A stretch of DNA of 64,000 bases from Branchiostoma floridae (lineage: Eukaryota; Chordata; Leptocardii; Amphioxiformes; Branchiostomatidae). Made by a program: the position numbers and the translations under genes. Positions 53,425 through 63,994 of this stretch are shown one piece after another. Location of the stretch: NCBI RefSeq assembly GCF_000003815.2, contig NC_049984.1:21577825-21641824 (forward strand). The letters run 5' to 3'. The notes under the pieces were generated by a model that was not told the origin of the DNA, ran no database searches, and saw only the letters and a list, made by a program, of their open reading frames with translations. Each line of letters begins with the position of its first letter. Position 1 is the stretch's first letter.

Positions 53425-54034
53425 AAGGATAAACAACCCAGTTGGAAATAATGTAGACTCCGCTGTTACTCTCCAAGCAATTGATTCTGTGCACATGTAG
53501 TAAAAGTAACAGCGGTGTGATCCCCAAGCAGAGGTTCCGCCCCGTTTGTCTTTGACCGCAATTATCTATTTATTATTGTCCTGAATAATTTATAATTTTC
53601 AATTCTTGTATAAGTGGCGGCGTTAATATAAGTTGAATGTAACTTGAGTCCGCCGTCACTTTGTCCTCGTCCGTTTATTTGTATTTTTTACATGTATTTC
53701 AATAAAGAAAAAAAATATTTCTAATGGTCGCTGATAAATGCCTGGGAATAGGAAGGATAAATATTACATGTTTATATCAATATATTACCTGTCCATTATT
53801 ACCTTCCACATATTTGTAATGATATGAAGGTCATCGTAAATGAACATCAGCATGGATTAATGACCATCAACTTAAAACAAAGAGCGGCCTACAATGGAAC
53901 CAGCCGTCTCCTACGTGGCCGAAGACACTCTACACTACTGTACTCTACTCTACCATTAAGTTGCAATATATACCTATGGCATAAAGTACTATGTACTCAG
54001 CGCAACCTGAAAAATATCATATATTCTACTGCAG

Positions 54035-54333
54035 GTGCCATACAATGTGACAGGACAAATCAACATGGTCCCCGGCACGAAACAGGAACCAGACCACATG
54101 TATGGTATGTACAGAAATGACCCTGATCAAAGGCACCGCTTATTTAATCATTTTCATATGCATGACAGTACGTTTTCACGTGTAGGGTCGATGTCCCGGG
54201 TACAGATTTTCAATTAATTTATTGACTTGTTTTTTTCCCATCTTACCCTAGATATAGCCAACTCAATCAGTTTCGGTACGTGACCACTAACGTCAACAAC
54301 GTCTACGTTGCTCTGACCGGGCTGCTGACCTTC
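54035..54333 (+). CDS. Two small exons, unknown protein
   Basis: Exon 1 (from 54035, after TATTCTACTGCAG) reads VPYNVTGQINMVPGTKQEPD and ends at one of two overlapping donors (CAT|GTATGG or TATG|GTATGT). Exon 2 (54252-54333, after ATCTTACCCTAG) reads YSQLNQFRYVTTNVNNVYVA and LTGLLTF, then a strong donor TTC|GTAAGT. Using the first donor the two join in frame. No family recognised. Confidence 0.4.
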
Positions 54334-54465
54334 GTAAGTCCGAAATTTTTCTCCAAACTTAGTTACGGTAATGAACGGGGGTTCCAAATTACAATAGTTT
54401 CAAAATATGCTAAGGAGAGGCAGCATTATGTGTATGAGCTGGTAGTGAGAAACGAGAAGTGCTAA

Positions 54466-55281
54466 TACCCGCCTCACATTATATACGATCTTCGGACGTA
54501 CTTCGCGATCGCAGGAAGGTCGGCTGATTTTAAGATCTTAAGATGGTCTTGCGTATTTTTCGCCCCAAATCTGTTCCCCTCACATATAAGCGAGCCTCGT
54601 GCGATCGACGGTGAATAAATCTATGATAATGAACCTCCCATGACCTCTTGCACGCGGACAAGGGAACATAAAACGTTCCTCAAAAAAGGCAAGAGGTCAA
54701 TAAATGTTGCTTATTTTGTTGTCGGAATCTTTTTAACCAATGAAAGGAATGCGCGGGCATAATAGAAATGACACAAGAAAGGAAAGTGTGTCACAAAGCC
54801 AGCCTACATACCGCCACAGGGGCCACAATGTTAGAATTACCCTCTCATTCCCAGAAAATCAATATTTGTAAACAATCGGAAGTCGGGTTCACGTCGCCCG
54901 AACGTCGCCCGACTGACGGGCGTTCGCCATCCGATTTGCGCTCGATGATTAATAACCATGTCTGTGCTCGCCTATCGGTCTTCAATCGTTGGATTGACGC
55001 AAGACTATTGACCGACACCCTTGCGAGGTATGCACGATTTGCACGCACGATCTGAGACTCGGTAACGAGCTCTGCGATCTCGGAGATCTCCTGCGACTTG
55101 TCGCTTATGTTAAGAACATGTTTCGCTGCACCGCGACCGTCGTAAGACTACTGAAAATTGCCGCCGATCCCTAAAAATCGCAAGATGATCGTGAGAACAC
55201 CGGACGTCTTACTCACGAAAATGTCATTTAGAGCTCGTAAACTAGTCTTCCGATCGAATCGCGCCTAATGTGAGGCGGGTA
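54466..55281. mobile_element. Harbinger-like non-autonomous element (816 bp)
   Basis: The left end TACCCGCCTCACATTA and right end TAATGTGAGGCGGGTA are perfect 16-bp inverted repeats. The flanks GC-TAA and TAA-CG give a 3-bp TAA duplication, as in PIF/Harbinger (TWA) elements. The interior is rich in CGATC/CGACC and has short overlapping ORFs (54768-55055) without transposase motifs. Confidence 0.8.
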
Positions 55282-56202
55282 TAACGACTGAGCACACAAT
55301 CCCTCACATATTTCCTGCATTCACTCCGCCACTCGGAACCCATGATCTACGGATACAGCGAGACAAGCAGGGCTCCTCTACTTATCGTGAATAGGAGCGT
55401 GGATGACTGCAATGCGGCGTGTGTTTGCATCAGAGACGCTGACAAATCATCTTGACAGATTCTAAAGAACTGTAACAAGAGGGGCCGCGGGGGACGACCT
55501 GCACAAGACTATAGTCCACAATTATTATTCACACGTGATAAAAAAGGTGCAGACAGCAAGCAACACAAACAGGACGTAGAAACCGGGTAACCTGTGCATC
55601 TGCGTGGGAAACAGCTAAGAAATTACGAAATAAGTGTAACAGCAAGGCACAATATTTGTGTTCAAGATCATCCTGGTGCGGTCCGCTTCACACTGTGACC
55701 AGTGTATTTCAGGGGACTGATCCTAAACCAGTTTGGATCCGAGGAAGAGAAGAGGGTCTCCCACGTGAACCGTAAGTTACTCATTTGGTGCCTACCCAAA
55801 CTTTCATAGAAATCTGCTAGCCGCATTAAGCATACCAACATGTTTCATTGTTTGTGATTTTTTGCGCTAAAATTCCCACTAATTTTGTGAGCCTTCGACC
55901 CAAAAGTAGACTCTAGCGAGTTAGAAGCTGAAATGTTTGATACGTTCCTCCGAATAGGGCGTACACAACACACGACACTATCTTTGTGTCTGTGGCTTGC
56001 CAGTGAGCTACATGGGGAGAGCTAAGTATACGTTGTTCTGGGGCACAATGGCCAACATGGACATATAGCCCATGGCTCGACGACCGGTACCTCAGGTAGA
56101 AGGAGCGGGGATAACTGAAGACGTGTTTGAGAGTCTCTATAGGCAAACCTGGCTATTGACAAAATGAATAGCGAGACACATTTTGGCTATTGACATAAGA
56201 AC
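55282..56202. other. Sparse region with one exon-like segment
   Basis: A candidate small exon at about 55712-55771, after GTGTATTTCAG, reads GTDPKPVWIRGREEGLPREP and ends at donor AACC|GTAAGT. It may be an upstream exon of the transposase-like gene starting at 56203. No other gene seen. Confidence 0.35.
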
Positions 56203-57180
56203 AGCTGAAGCACTACGTGCGGAGGGTATCGGTCGGTTCTCACGAAACCTATGCGAGGATCGATTTCATTATCAAAACTCTGAAGGGCACCGCTGGTCTG
56301 GAGGACAACCAGATACCGCTCTTCAGGAACGATAATGAAATCAACCAAGTCTGGGCTTCACAACAGAAACACCTGGAGTGCATTCAAGATCCGCCGGACA
56401 GGGCAATGTATTCCATCACAAAATATGTCACCAAGAATGAACACCGGCTCCCTTACTACACAACGGTAAGGGGGAGCAACATCCTGGAGAAGTTCCACAA
56501 ATTCCTCCCGGTGATGATTCCGGAGCCCCACTGTGCAGCCATTCCCTTCCAGGTGTACCCGTTGAGTGGCATCGCCAGGTGGAACACCAACAGGGAGGCC
56601 AACTCTGTGCTGGGGAAGAAGGGCCGGAAGAACACGATGTACACCAACCCTGTCATACACAGGTTAAACCAGAGATGTAAAAAGTTCTTTGGTGAAGAGT
56701 AAGAGGTCAACTTCTGTACAGCAATGTACAGCAACAGGCCGATAAGTGGGCTAGGGAGATGCCAAATGTTCTGAAGGACACGCTGCTCAACTACAGCGTC
56801 CTACACTGGTCCACTTCCAAGGTGAGCTAACTAAAACTTAATGTGGTTTGAGCAATTTTTTCATGTACACCAAATTGAACCCAAGTTCTTCTAACCCTTA
56901 CATTCCATCTGAAACCTCTCTATATTTCAATTTATATCATAAACCTTGTGTTGCCCTGAATTTGAATTTCAGCTATGCCGCAGGCTTGTTGTTCCACAAG
57001 AGGAGGTTGACAGCTTTTGTGAAGAGAAGCTTCAACCGTTCATTGCCAACCGACGAGCAGAAAAACCGTGCTTCCTGAGTGAGGGTAGACAACTTTGTGA
57101 TCAAGACAAACAGTACATGATTCGTTGAAGAGTAGTAGAAGGACATGATGATGAAGACTTCGAGTTTGACTACACCGAAC
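56203..57180 (+). CDS. Transposase-like gene (RGS.LE.FH...RWN family), decayed 3' exon
   Basis: The acceptor ACATAAGAACAG ends at 56202. The exon encodes LKHYVRRVSVGSHETYARID, then NQVWASQQKHLECIQDPPDR, AMYSITKYVTKNEHRLPYYT, TVRGSNILEKFHKFLPVMIP and FQVYPLSGIARWNTNRE, open to a TAA at 56700. The frame shifts just before it, since ADKWAREMPNVLKDTLLNYS continues to a donor TCCAAG|GTGAGC. A second exon (56974 onward) reads LCRRLVVPQEEVDSFCEEKL and FLSEGRQLCDQDKQYMIR, then a stop. The block 'CiqDPp...mY......v..LP.yr..RGs..LE.fH..l..fiP...a...fQ.yll.giaRWN..R' is a known but unnamed transposase-associated family. The catalytic residues are not known to me. Confidence 0.6.
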
Positions 57181-57675
57181 AACATAAGTATGCAGCCAAG
57201 AGCCCAAGCTGCAGCTGCATTTGATAAAAACGCAGATGTAAGATAATTGAATTTTGTTTTATCCCTTTGATACCTTTTTCAAAAGTCGAAGCGAAGTATA
57301 ACGTGAGAAGTGTGAGATATGTAAAGTAATGACAATAAGTGTACATGTACATCTTCTCTATGATATCGTTCTTCCTCACCTTAATTTCTCTAAAAAAATC
57401 TTTGTTGTACGGGCATCTGTCATCAATCAATGCATAAAACTTAAGACCTGAATACCTTCTTCTTAATAATTTCCCAGCTTTGTGTGTAGTACTACTGAAA
57501 TGGTGCAGCATTGCTAAAATACAGCACCGTCAGAGACTTACAGGCACAGGTGCCCATGATAATCAATGCATTTTGTACAAAGTGTTTTAGGTGTACATTA
57601 TGTACTATGCATGTCTGTTGATATTGACTTTTTACAAATCACTAATCTGTTCAACCCGACCGCAATATTCAATTT

Positions 57676-57975
57676 TCTTTCCTTTTTTCCAGGTTGTACA
57701 TGGCTGGCCACAGTACCACATTTTGATTTTATTGGAGGAATGGCAGTAGATTATATACACGGTGCACTGCTTGGAGTGACACTACTGATCTGATTTTGGT
57801 TCTCGGACTGTTTCATATTGTACAGACAAAATAAGACAAAGGCTTTGTACTGTGGTTGTGTATGCTGGACGTGACGGTAAGCCACCAATGGAAATTCAAA
57901 GGAGGCCAAGAAGTATTTCCTCTCATTCTCCGGATTATTGGCAGCACTGGGGCTATCCTAACATCCCATCGGTCC
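57676..57975 (+). pseudogene. CACTA/EnSpm-like transposase, central segment
   Basis: After CCTTTTTTCCAG (57692), the frame reads GCTWLATVPHFDFIGGMAVD, YIHGALLGVTLLI and a stop. A neighbouring frame near 57860 gives KPPMEIQRRPRSIS and HSPDYWQHWG. The pair 'g.avDymHgvlLGv...ll..Wf' and '.kpP.eiqR.PRsi....yWka' is characteristic of 'transposase domain-containing' proteins. The region that normally links them is shortened and out of frame. It complements the C-terminal fragments at 12.5 and 22.8 kb. Confidence 0.55.
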
Positions 57976-58349
57976 CACATCAGCCTCGCAGTGCTGGGTG
58001 ATGACATCAAGATAATTTTAAAAAATCCTGAAAGAACATCTAGCCATCATGGAGGTGGCGGAAAGGGTGGCTTGAAAAAAATTGATCTGTGCCGATTTTA
58101 CTTACAGCTGAAACCAGACTGCAGTATGGCGGAAAGCGCGTCGACCTGTACAAAGTCGAAAATGAGAGCGCTGCCCTGTGCGAGCCACGGTTAAGCGGAA
58201 GCAGAAAGTACTGACGACAACCAGGTTCAAGGGGTCGACAGCACCTTGTACCGGGCCCTGACTGTGTTGTCTTAAGCGTAAATCATCCCATGGCCCTTTC
58301 CATGGACTTTCCATATATATGATGGTAATATATTACTAGTACTAGTAAA

Positions 58350-59040
58350 TTGACGCTATGGATAAACATCTGTATTTCCGATATACATGCCGCATTTATA
58401 TTTGGAAATGGCGTTTTCCGACTAGTATCAATGCTTCTAAAGATTTATGATTTAATCGTTTTTCATAAGCTTTTTATCTACATGTACCTACATAGTCAAT
58501 TCAGAAACCCACTACAGGATATCACAAATGATGTTCTCGTCAGCCCCTTCGAAGTTGCAATCAAAATGCGCTACCTAGAAGGCCAAGGCTGTCTTATGCC
58601 CCACTGGCCAAGAAGGCTACAAATGATGCCTATCGCGCAAAGCACAGGCAAACATCGGGCCAGTATGTCATCAGAAGAGTTGGCCTCTACAAAACAAAAT
58701 GGCAGGGTAACGTTCACCGCACATAATCTTCCGGAGAAGAACCAGCTCATGACCATACTGTGCACTATCAAGGCCAACATCGGACCTTCCAGGTCATACC
58801 AGGGAGGGAACTTTGCAGCCCTGAAGGAAAGTCTTCCAATTCTTCAAACACAACCATTATTAACAAGTGAAAATACAGGATCAGAAATTCAACCATTGGC
58901 AAACATTCTGGGAATCAGACTTTACCTTACAGGCTGCCAATGGCACTGAAATACCCTACTGTGACTGGATTGAAGTTAAATTCAAACTGATGAGCGAGGA
59001 AGACACGTCTGAGTTGACAGCTGCCATTCACATCACCTAG
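58350..59040 (+). other. ORFs of unknown type
   Basis: A 199-codon plus-strand ORF (58350-58949) has no ATG-proximal structure I recognise. An adjacent frame at its end reads YCDWIEVKFKLMSEEDTSEL before a stop. Partly antisense-open. May be a chance ORF or a rearranged gene piece. Confidence 0.3.
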
Positions 59041-59436
59041 TGTGCCATGTAAGTACATATGTCAGGTATCTTGTCAAGCAGTCCAAAAAGCACCTAACAA
59101 ACTATGACAATATCATAAACATTCAATTTTATAGGAATGTATAGTAACTTTTATATTTACATGTTCAGGAAATATAGGAGGCCAGAAGAGGAAACTTAAA
59201 GCTGATTATCATCCTCAGTTGCTACCAAGACTACATCCGTGCTAAGGTAAGCTAAAAAAAGCACCGCAATCCGCATATTTGCAATCAATGAATATCAAGT
59301 GCACATGTAGTTTTTTTAGTTGTGACGTAACATGCTAAGGTAATGCCTTATCAAAGTAAATGTTTCATCCTGTGCAGTATTCAGCTGCTCCTTCTAGCCT
59401 AACATGTGCATTGGAATCTTTTGTTTGTGTCAACAG

Positions 59437-59606
59437 ATATCATCAACATCCCGGCCAACCATGTGGCAGTAGAGTGCACAGGAGACGGAGACTGTTTATT
59501 CAATGCTGTGAGTGTCCTTCTGACAGGAAGTGAAAAATACTCGGCAACACTGTGACTGGGGATCGCAGTTGATGCCGCAATGCATGAAAGTCACCTAGTT
59601 GAACAA
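59437..59606 (+). pseudogene. OTU-domain exon with in-frame TGA
   Basis: Acceptor TTTGTGTCAACAG (59436) and donor GAACAA|GTAAGT (59607) bound an exon reading NIPANHVAVECTGDGDCLFN, AVSVLLTGSEKYSATL, then TGA (59553-59555), LGIAVDAAMHESHLVEQ. GDGDCLFNAVS is the OTU catalytic loop (D-G-x-C-L-F/W), and the following helix matches 'g.e..s..LR..ta'. The stop replaces the expected Arg and could arise from CGA by a single C-to-T change. OTU proteins are cysteine deubiquitinases. A BEN exon follows 630 bp downstream. Confidence 0.7.
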
Positions 59607-60239
59607 GTAAGTAAGAAAAATTACTGTAACAGTATTATCCAGTAGTACTTAATCATCATCGCCTAGTTGTTGTACCAGTTTGGAACTTGACGCCAAGAAA
59701 GCCCTAGAGGCTCGAGCGTAAGAATAATACTGTATGCTTAGCTAGTCTTGATGTAACTGTTATATAAATCTGAGGTACGCGAACACTTACTATATGTATC
59801 CATTAGTTTTGTACACTGTATTTTATAGCACGTGACAAGACTCCAATCGTTATCCTCGTAGGATACAAGGAAATAGAGAAGTGCGTCTTTAGCATCAATC
59901 CTGGCTTCAGAAGCCGTTTTCACCACATTGTGACTTTCAAGCCGAGGAGGAGGAAGTAAGTATAATGTAATTGACATAAGGTAAGATGCAAATCGATATC
60001 CTCGTTTACATCAATAATCAATGATTTCGATCTGTAGTTGCATAGTATTGCATATCGATCATTGTAAGACGTCTTTATTGTCCATTGAATGTTATTCCAT
60101 TTGTAAAGATCATATATTAATGACCTTCATACGGACTTTAAACGGACTTTCAAGATCTGTGTAAGAGTATTTCGTTGCTCAGATAATACAATCTCTTCTA
60201 TCTTTAGTACCTAAATTTGTACCTACTGCACACTTGCAG
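59607..60239. other. Intron-like stretch between OTU and BEN exons
   Basis: No ORF of note. A possible short exon is visible near 59843-59955 (TPIVILVGYKEIEKCVFS, NPGFRSRFHHIVTFKPRRRK then a GTAAGT donor), which reads like an OTU C-terminal part. Confidence 0.35.
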
Positions 60240-60476
60240 TTTCCATCGGGGCTCCTGCCCGGCAGGTGCAGGTACCGGCCGAGGCGGTGGCCAAGGCCGA
60301 GGAATGCATCGCCGCTGCTATGAGCCAGCAGGATGGGAAACCGCTGAAAATACAACAGGGCGTGATCACCCAGCTTCTCGGCGCCCTGTTCACCCGGCAG
60401 CAGCTCGCGGAGAGCAGTGTGCACGGGGGCAATGAGTATAAAGCACTGGGCAATAATAAAGTCCAGGCCATCTTTG
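60240..60476 (+). CDS. BEN-domain exon, copy 3 (intact)
   Basis: Clean acceptor CACACTTGCAG (60239) and donor CATCTTTG|GTGAGT (60477). The 79 codons read QVQVPAEAVAKAEECIAAAM, GVITQLLGALFTRQQLAESS, VHGGNEYKALGNNKVQAIFG without stops. 'vitqLLgaLFtrqqLaeSsvhG' and 'aLgnnKvqaIfg' are the two diagnostic BEN blocks. Compared with copies 1 and 2 this is the best conserved and the exon is a multiple of three (237 bp), so it can be included or skipped without frame change. Probably joins the OTU exon upstream in one transcript; this is inference. Confidence 0.78.
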
Positions 60477-60607
60477 GTGAGTAATTTGGTCTTAATCAAC
60501 ATGATAATTATTTTGGCATGTGCAATCATCTGGTCATTTTTTTTAAAATTAATTATTAAGTAGTTCAGTGGCTAAGTATAACTTGTAATGACGAAATGTT
60601 GATGCGA

Positions 60608-60775
60608 CTTCCAATGGTTTCCAAGAGGCTGGACAGCTGTAACTATATACCTGACTAATAAACCCCGAGTTAGTTGGATATTCTGCCAAAAGCCAAAAAA
60701 ATAAACATCGATGTCATCAGTGATGTGTCACGATTTGCTCTGCAACCAATGGTAACTATTCATCGCATATATTCA
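60608..60775 (+). repeat. Dispersed repeat A, copy 3 (truncated)
   Basis: Contains GGTTTCCAAGAGGCTGGACA, GCTGTAACTATATACCTGAC, GAGTTAGTTGGATATTCTGC, AATAAACATCGATGTCATCA and GCAACCAATGGTAACTATTC in the same order as copies 1 and 2. Lacks the first ~110 bp and the last ~70 bp of those copies. Begins about 130 bp after the BEN exon donor. Confidence 0.75.
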
Positions 60776-61486
60776 CAATATTATGCGGTCACTGACACTT
60801 GAGCAGAGCCTATAGAACAGCAGCCATCACTGTGTTCAGTGTCAGACACTAACTTATTCAGAAAGAAGCGTCAGCCAGCTGCCATTCATGTCCTGGTTGT
60901 CATGTTGTCAGATGAGGAGAGAAAGACAAACCCTTCTGCACTACCAGTCCAGTACATCCCATACGCAAGCCCCCGGGACCAGTGTGTGAGGGGCTGGCTA
61001 GGTATGTGACCCATGAGTAGAAGGACATGATTGCGCACTAGCCCAGCAGTTTGATGCTGAGAGGAGCTGTTCTGAGTGTTCCTTCTTATATATACATGTA
61101 TTCTGTGGAACCTCAGCATAATGCAGGCGTTTTCTACATCTAACTTTACAAGTTTAACGTCAGAGATCTTCAGGTCCAGTAGCAGCATCAACAAATATAC
61201 CAACCAATCCAGCAAGTAGTCTATGTTCCTGTACTATGTTATGTACTATAGGTACATGAGGTGGCTTTGAATGAGTTCCAGACAAAAGCGATTGGAGGCA
61301 GAGTAGAAGGTAAGGGATTTGGGGAGACAACTGGAAGCAAGTAGAGTCCAGAGAAAAGCAGTAGCGAGAGAGCTACATGAAGGGCCACAGTACAAATATC
61401 AGTACTATGGCTTAAATATATTTAAAGGTGTGGTTTTCGGTGTATAATTTGCCTGTGTTATGATATAAGATAGTTGCTTCATATTA
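60776..61486. other. No recognisable gene
   Basis: A minus-strand 109-codon frame (60886-61215) has no domain. Short helical plus-strand pieces (EVALNEFQTKAIGGRVEG near 61258) might be exon remnants. Confidence 0.35.
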
Positions 61487-61789
61487 ATGTTGCTGGTTCA
61501 TTGCCTGACCTACAGAAGTTTTCATACACAACCATGGAGACAGAGCTTCAGGAACGGACACCCCTTCTCCATATGGCACTATCGACTGTCTCAAATGGTT
61601 CACCGATACACACGTGTCGCCGCATACATTGCCATTGGTGGCAAGGATTCTAGGATGTCTGCCCTGGCCTACATCACAGATGAGATTTTACAGTATAAAG
61701 GTGCGAAGAATTCAGCTTTGAAAATGCTGCCTCAGGAAATGGTGGCTAAGATGGGAATTTCCACAAACCACAATAATGCCATATCCTAA
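61487..61789 (+). CDS. Possible DUF6589-family N-terminal exon
   Basis: The frame ends AAYIAIGGKDSRMSALAYIT, DEILQYKGAKNSALKMLPQE and MVAKMGISTNHNNAIS before TAA. In an upstream frame TMETELQERTPLLHMALSTV is visible. The order 'e...r.P.L...l......', 'yi...IL...Gak..al..L..lGis.s......' resembles the N-terminal part of DUF6589 proteins. Low confidence. Confidence 0.35.
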   Translation: MLLVHCLTYRSFHTQPWRQSFRNGHPFSIWHYRLSQMVHRYTRVAAYIAIGGKDSRMSALAYITDEILQYKGAKNSALKMLPQEMVAKMGISTNHNNAIS

Positions 61790-62780
61790 CAACAATAAAT
61801 GTGCCTGAGCCGTGACGAAATCGTGAAAAAGAGATCTGGAAACTGTAACAAAGATACATTGCTCAGTGACGATTAACATTAATATGACAACATCATATTT
61901 TTCTACGAATGGGTGCAACTGGTCAGATGACATAGACCTAACATCCGGCCCACCGTGAACGTGTCCGACCTGTTGGAGGACAAGCCTTGAAGTTTTCACC
62001 AACAGGCAACGCCACCACCACCAGATGTCCGTTATTTTTAGACTGTCTTCACTTAGCAGTATTATGTTTTTCTTAGGTCGATAAAGATTTTAGACACCTC
62101 TGTAGTAACATATGCATAAAAACTATTTTAAGTAACTGAATATAATTTTGGAAGCAGTCATACATTTCAAATAGCCTCCTCTATCTTTCTCAGTGGGAGC
62201 TATCCGAATCATCTGACCGTTTCCCAAGTCCTATCCTGTTACTTGAATAACAATTTGTCATCATTTCATTTCATACCCCTGCCTATCCTTACTCCACTTT
62301 GTTCAGTCTTCAGCAGATTATTCTTATAAAGTATTTTGTACAATCTTCAACATACTATTATATAAAGACCACATAATATATCCATAAGAGGTCTGCATCT
62401 TCAAAATGTAGCAGACTCTCGTTGCTTTCTTGGATCCGACGTACAATTCCAACAGTCAACACCAGAAACTGTTCCAAACGAACTTATTGTAACTAAGGGA
62501 CGCCTTTGAGATCAAGGTCACTACCAACCACACCTAATGCAAGCTAGCATAACAGTTCAAGGCGGTAAACTCGAAACTGCAAAAGACCATCAGCACCTAT
62601 TAATGCAATAGAGTGGAAGCCAATTGTTGCTAGTCCTCCAGTATCAGTGAAGTTTGAGGAGGAGAGCGACAGTATTCATGCCTCGACCCAACGGTTTTGC
62701 TAAGTATTGCAAATCCTAATGAATTTGCATATTCAGCACCTTCATATATACATCAATGTAACATATTCCCTCCTGCCAAC
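61790..62780. other. AT-rich, no gene seen
   Basis: No ORF with recognisable features. Ends at a good acceptor, CTCCTGCCAACAG (62782). Confidence 0.45.
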
Positions 62781-62782
62781 AG

Positions 62783-62889
62783 GACCATCTCACATGAAGG
62801 ATTTTATCAACGATCCATACATTATCAAGTTTCAGGATTTGGACATGAATACAACAAGCTTAAAGCCTACAGCTAAATACAAATTTTGA
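62783..62889 (+). CDS. Small exon, unknown gene near right edge
   Basis: Follows TCCCTCCTGCCAACAG and reads GPSHMKDFINDPYIIKFQDL then DMNTTSLKPTAKYKF before TGA. Either a terminal exon or one whose donor I cannot place. Confidence 0.35.
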
Positions 62890-63082
62890 CCTTCACATTT
62901 AAGTTGGCAAATAGAAGTCCTGTTTTATATCCATGCATACATTATTTAAAATTCTAATATACATTGAATGTGCCGATCTGTCTGACAACATGGGAAGCAA
63001 CTGTTACATGTGCTAAAAAAATTAAATCATTCACTTCAAATCACGCACCAAATTAATTCTGGTTAATATAATACTTCCACAG

Positions 63083-63208
63083 GAACAAATCCAGCTAAAG
63101 TAGAGGAAGATGAAGATCTTGCCAATCGTAATGATCTGCTGAAATTTGATGTTGACAAACACCTCAACTGCAAAGGAACGAGGATGGTTGTATCCTCAAT
63201 TGCCAACG
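63083..63208 (+). CDS. Internal exon, unknown gene near right edge
   Basis: Acceptor AATACTTCCACAG (63082) and donor CCAACG|GTAACT (63209). Reads TNPAKVEEDEDLANRNDLLK, FDVDKHLNCKGTRMVVSSIA with no stop. 126 bp, exactly 42 codons. Possibly upstream of or antiparallel in evolution to the terminal exon at 63797; same strand and consistent spacing. Confidence 0.45.
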
Positions 63209-63796
63209 GTAACTACATTTTTTCCATTGTGCTTAAGGATTATACCCATTAGCAGTCTATAAGATAAGATATAGAAATGACTAAAAGATGTGTTGACCAG
63301 CTTCATGGTCTAAGGGGCTAATGGCATCTAACATCCAAGAAAACCAAAAAATCACATAAATTGTTTTCCAACTAAAGCGCTGTGAAATAGATTCAGTGGT
63401 TTACACTGATTCAGTGGGTAGGATGAATTCTAAAAAAGTTAACGATATGAAATAGTGGAGAATAAAATGAAAAAAAAAGTTATCATGTCGGGTGTTGATT
63501 TTGTGTTTTGTAAAATTGATGAGTCCATTCCATGTATCTAAGAATTTATTGAAAAAAATCTTACTTAATCAGGCACTCATCAGAAAGATAGTCTATGACC
63601 GTTGGTTACCACCATGGTGACTGTCACAAGCAGGAAGAAGTTCAGTCATCAAAGTAGCATAATGAGACACATCTTAAATCTCAAACTCTTGTAATGAGAA
63701 TTTGAAGTTGTAATTTGCAGACAAGCAGGTACCTCCTGCAATGCAAAATTGTCTTCAGCTTTGAATTTATGTTTGTTCCACACTCATTGTACACAG

Positions 63797-63994
63797 ATGC
63801 CAGGTCGGGGCAACAACAGAAGGGTGCAACTGGTGGATCCTGGCACCACCACTGTCTCCAGAAGGAACAGGAGGACTCAGCTGGAAGCAGATGGACGGGT
63901 GGTTAACATCTGTGTACTGAGAACAAACAACGAAGATGAGCTGAGGCGCAAAATCCGGGAGGCATTTGGACAAGCCGGTCACATTCTACAATAA
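63797..63994 (+). CDS. Small intact ORF / last exon at the window edge
   Basis: An ATG immediately follows a TTGTACACAG acceptor-like site. The 65 codons read PGRGNNRRVQLVDPGTTTVS, RRNRRTQLEADGRVVNICVL, TNNEDELRRKIREAFGQAGH then TAA, which is embedded in an AATAAA motif (CAATAAAG). The second half (VVNICVL...EDELRRKIREAF) has the βαβ rhythm of a PB1/ubiquitin-like fold; this is inference. Either a complete small gene start or a 3' exon; the sequence ends 6 bp later. Confidence 0.45.
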   Translation: MPGRGNNRRVQLVDPGTTTVSRRNRRTQLEADGRVVNICVLRTNNEDELRRKIREAFGQAGHILQ

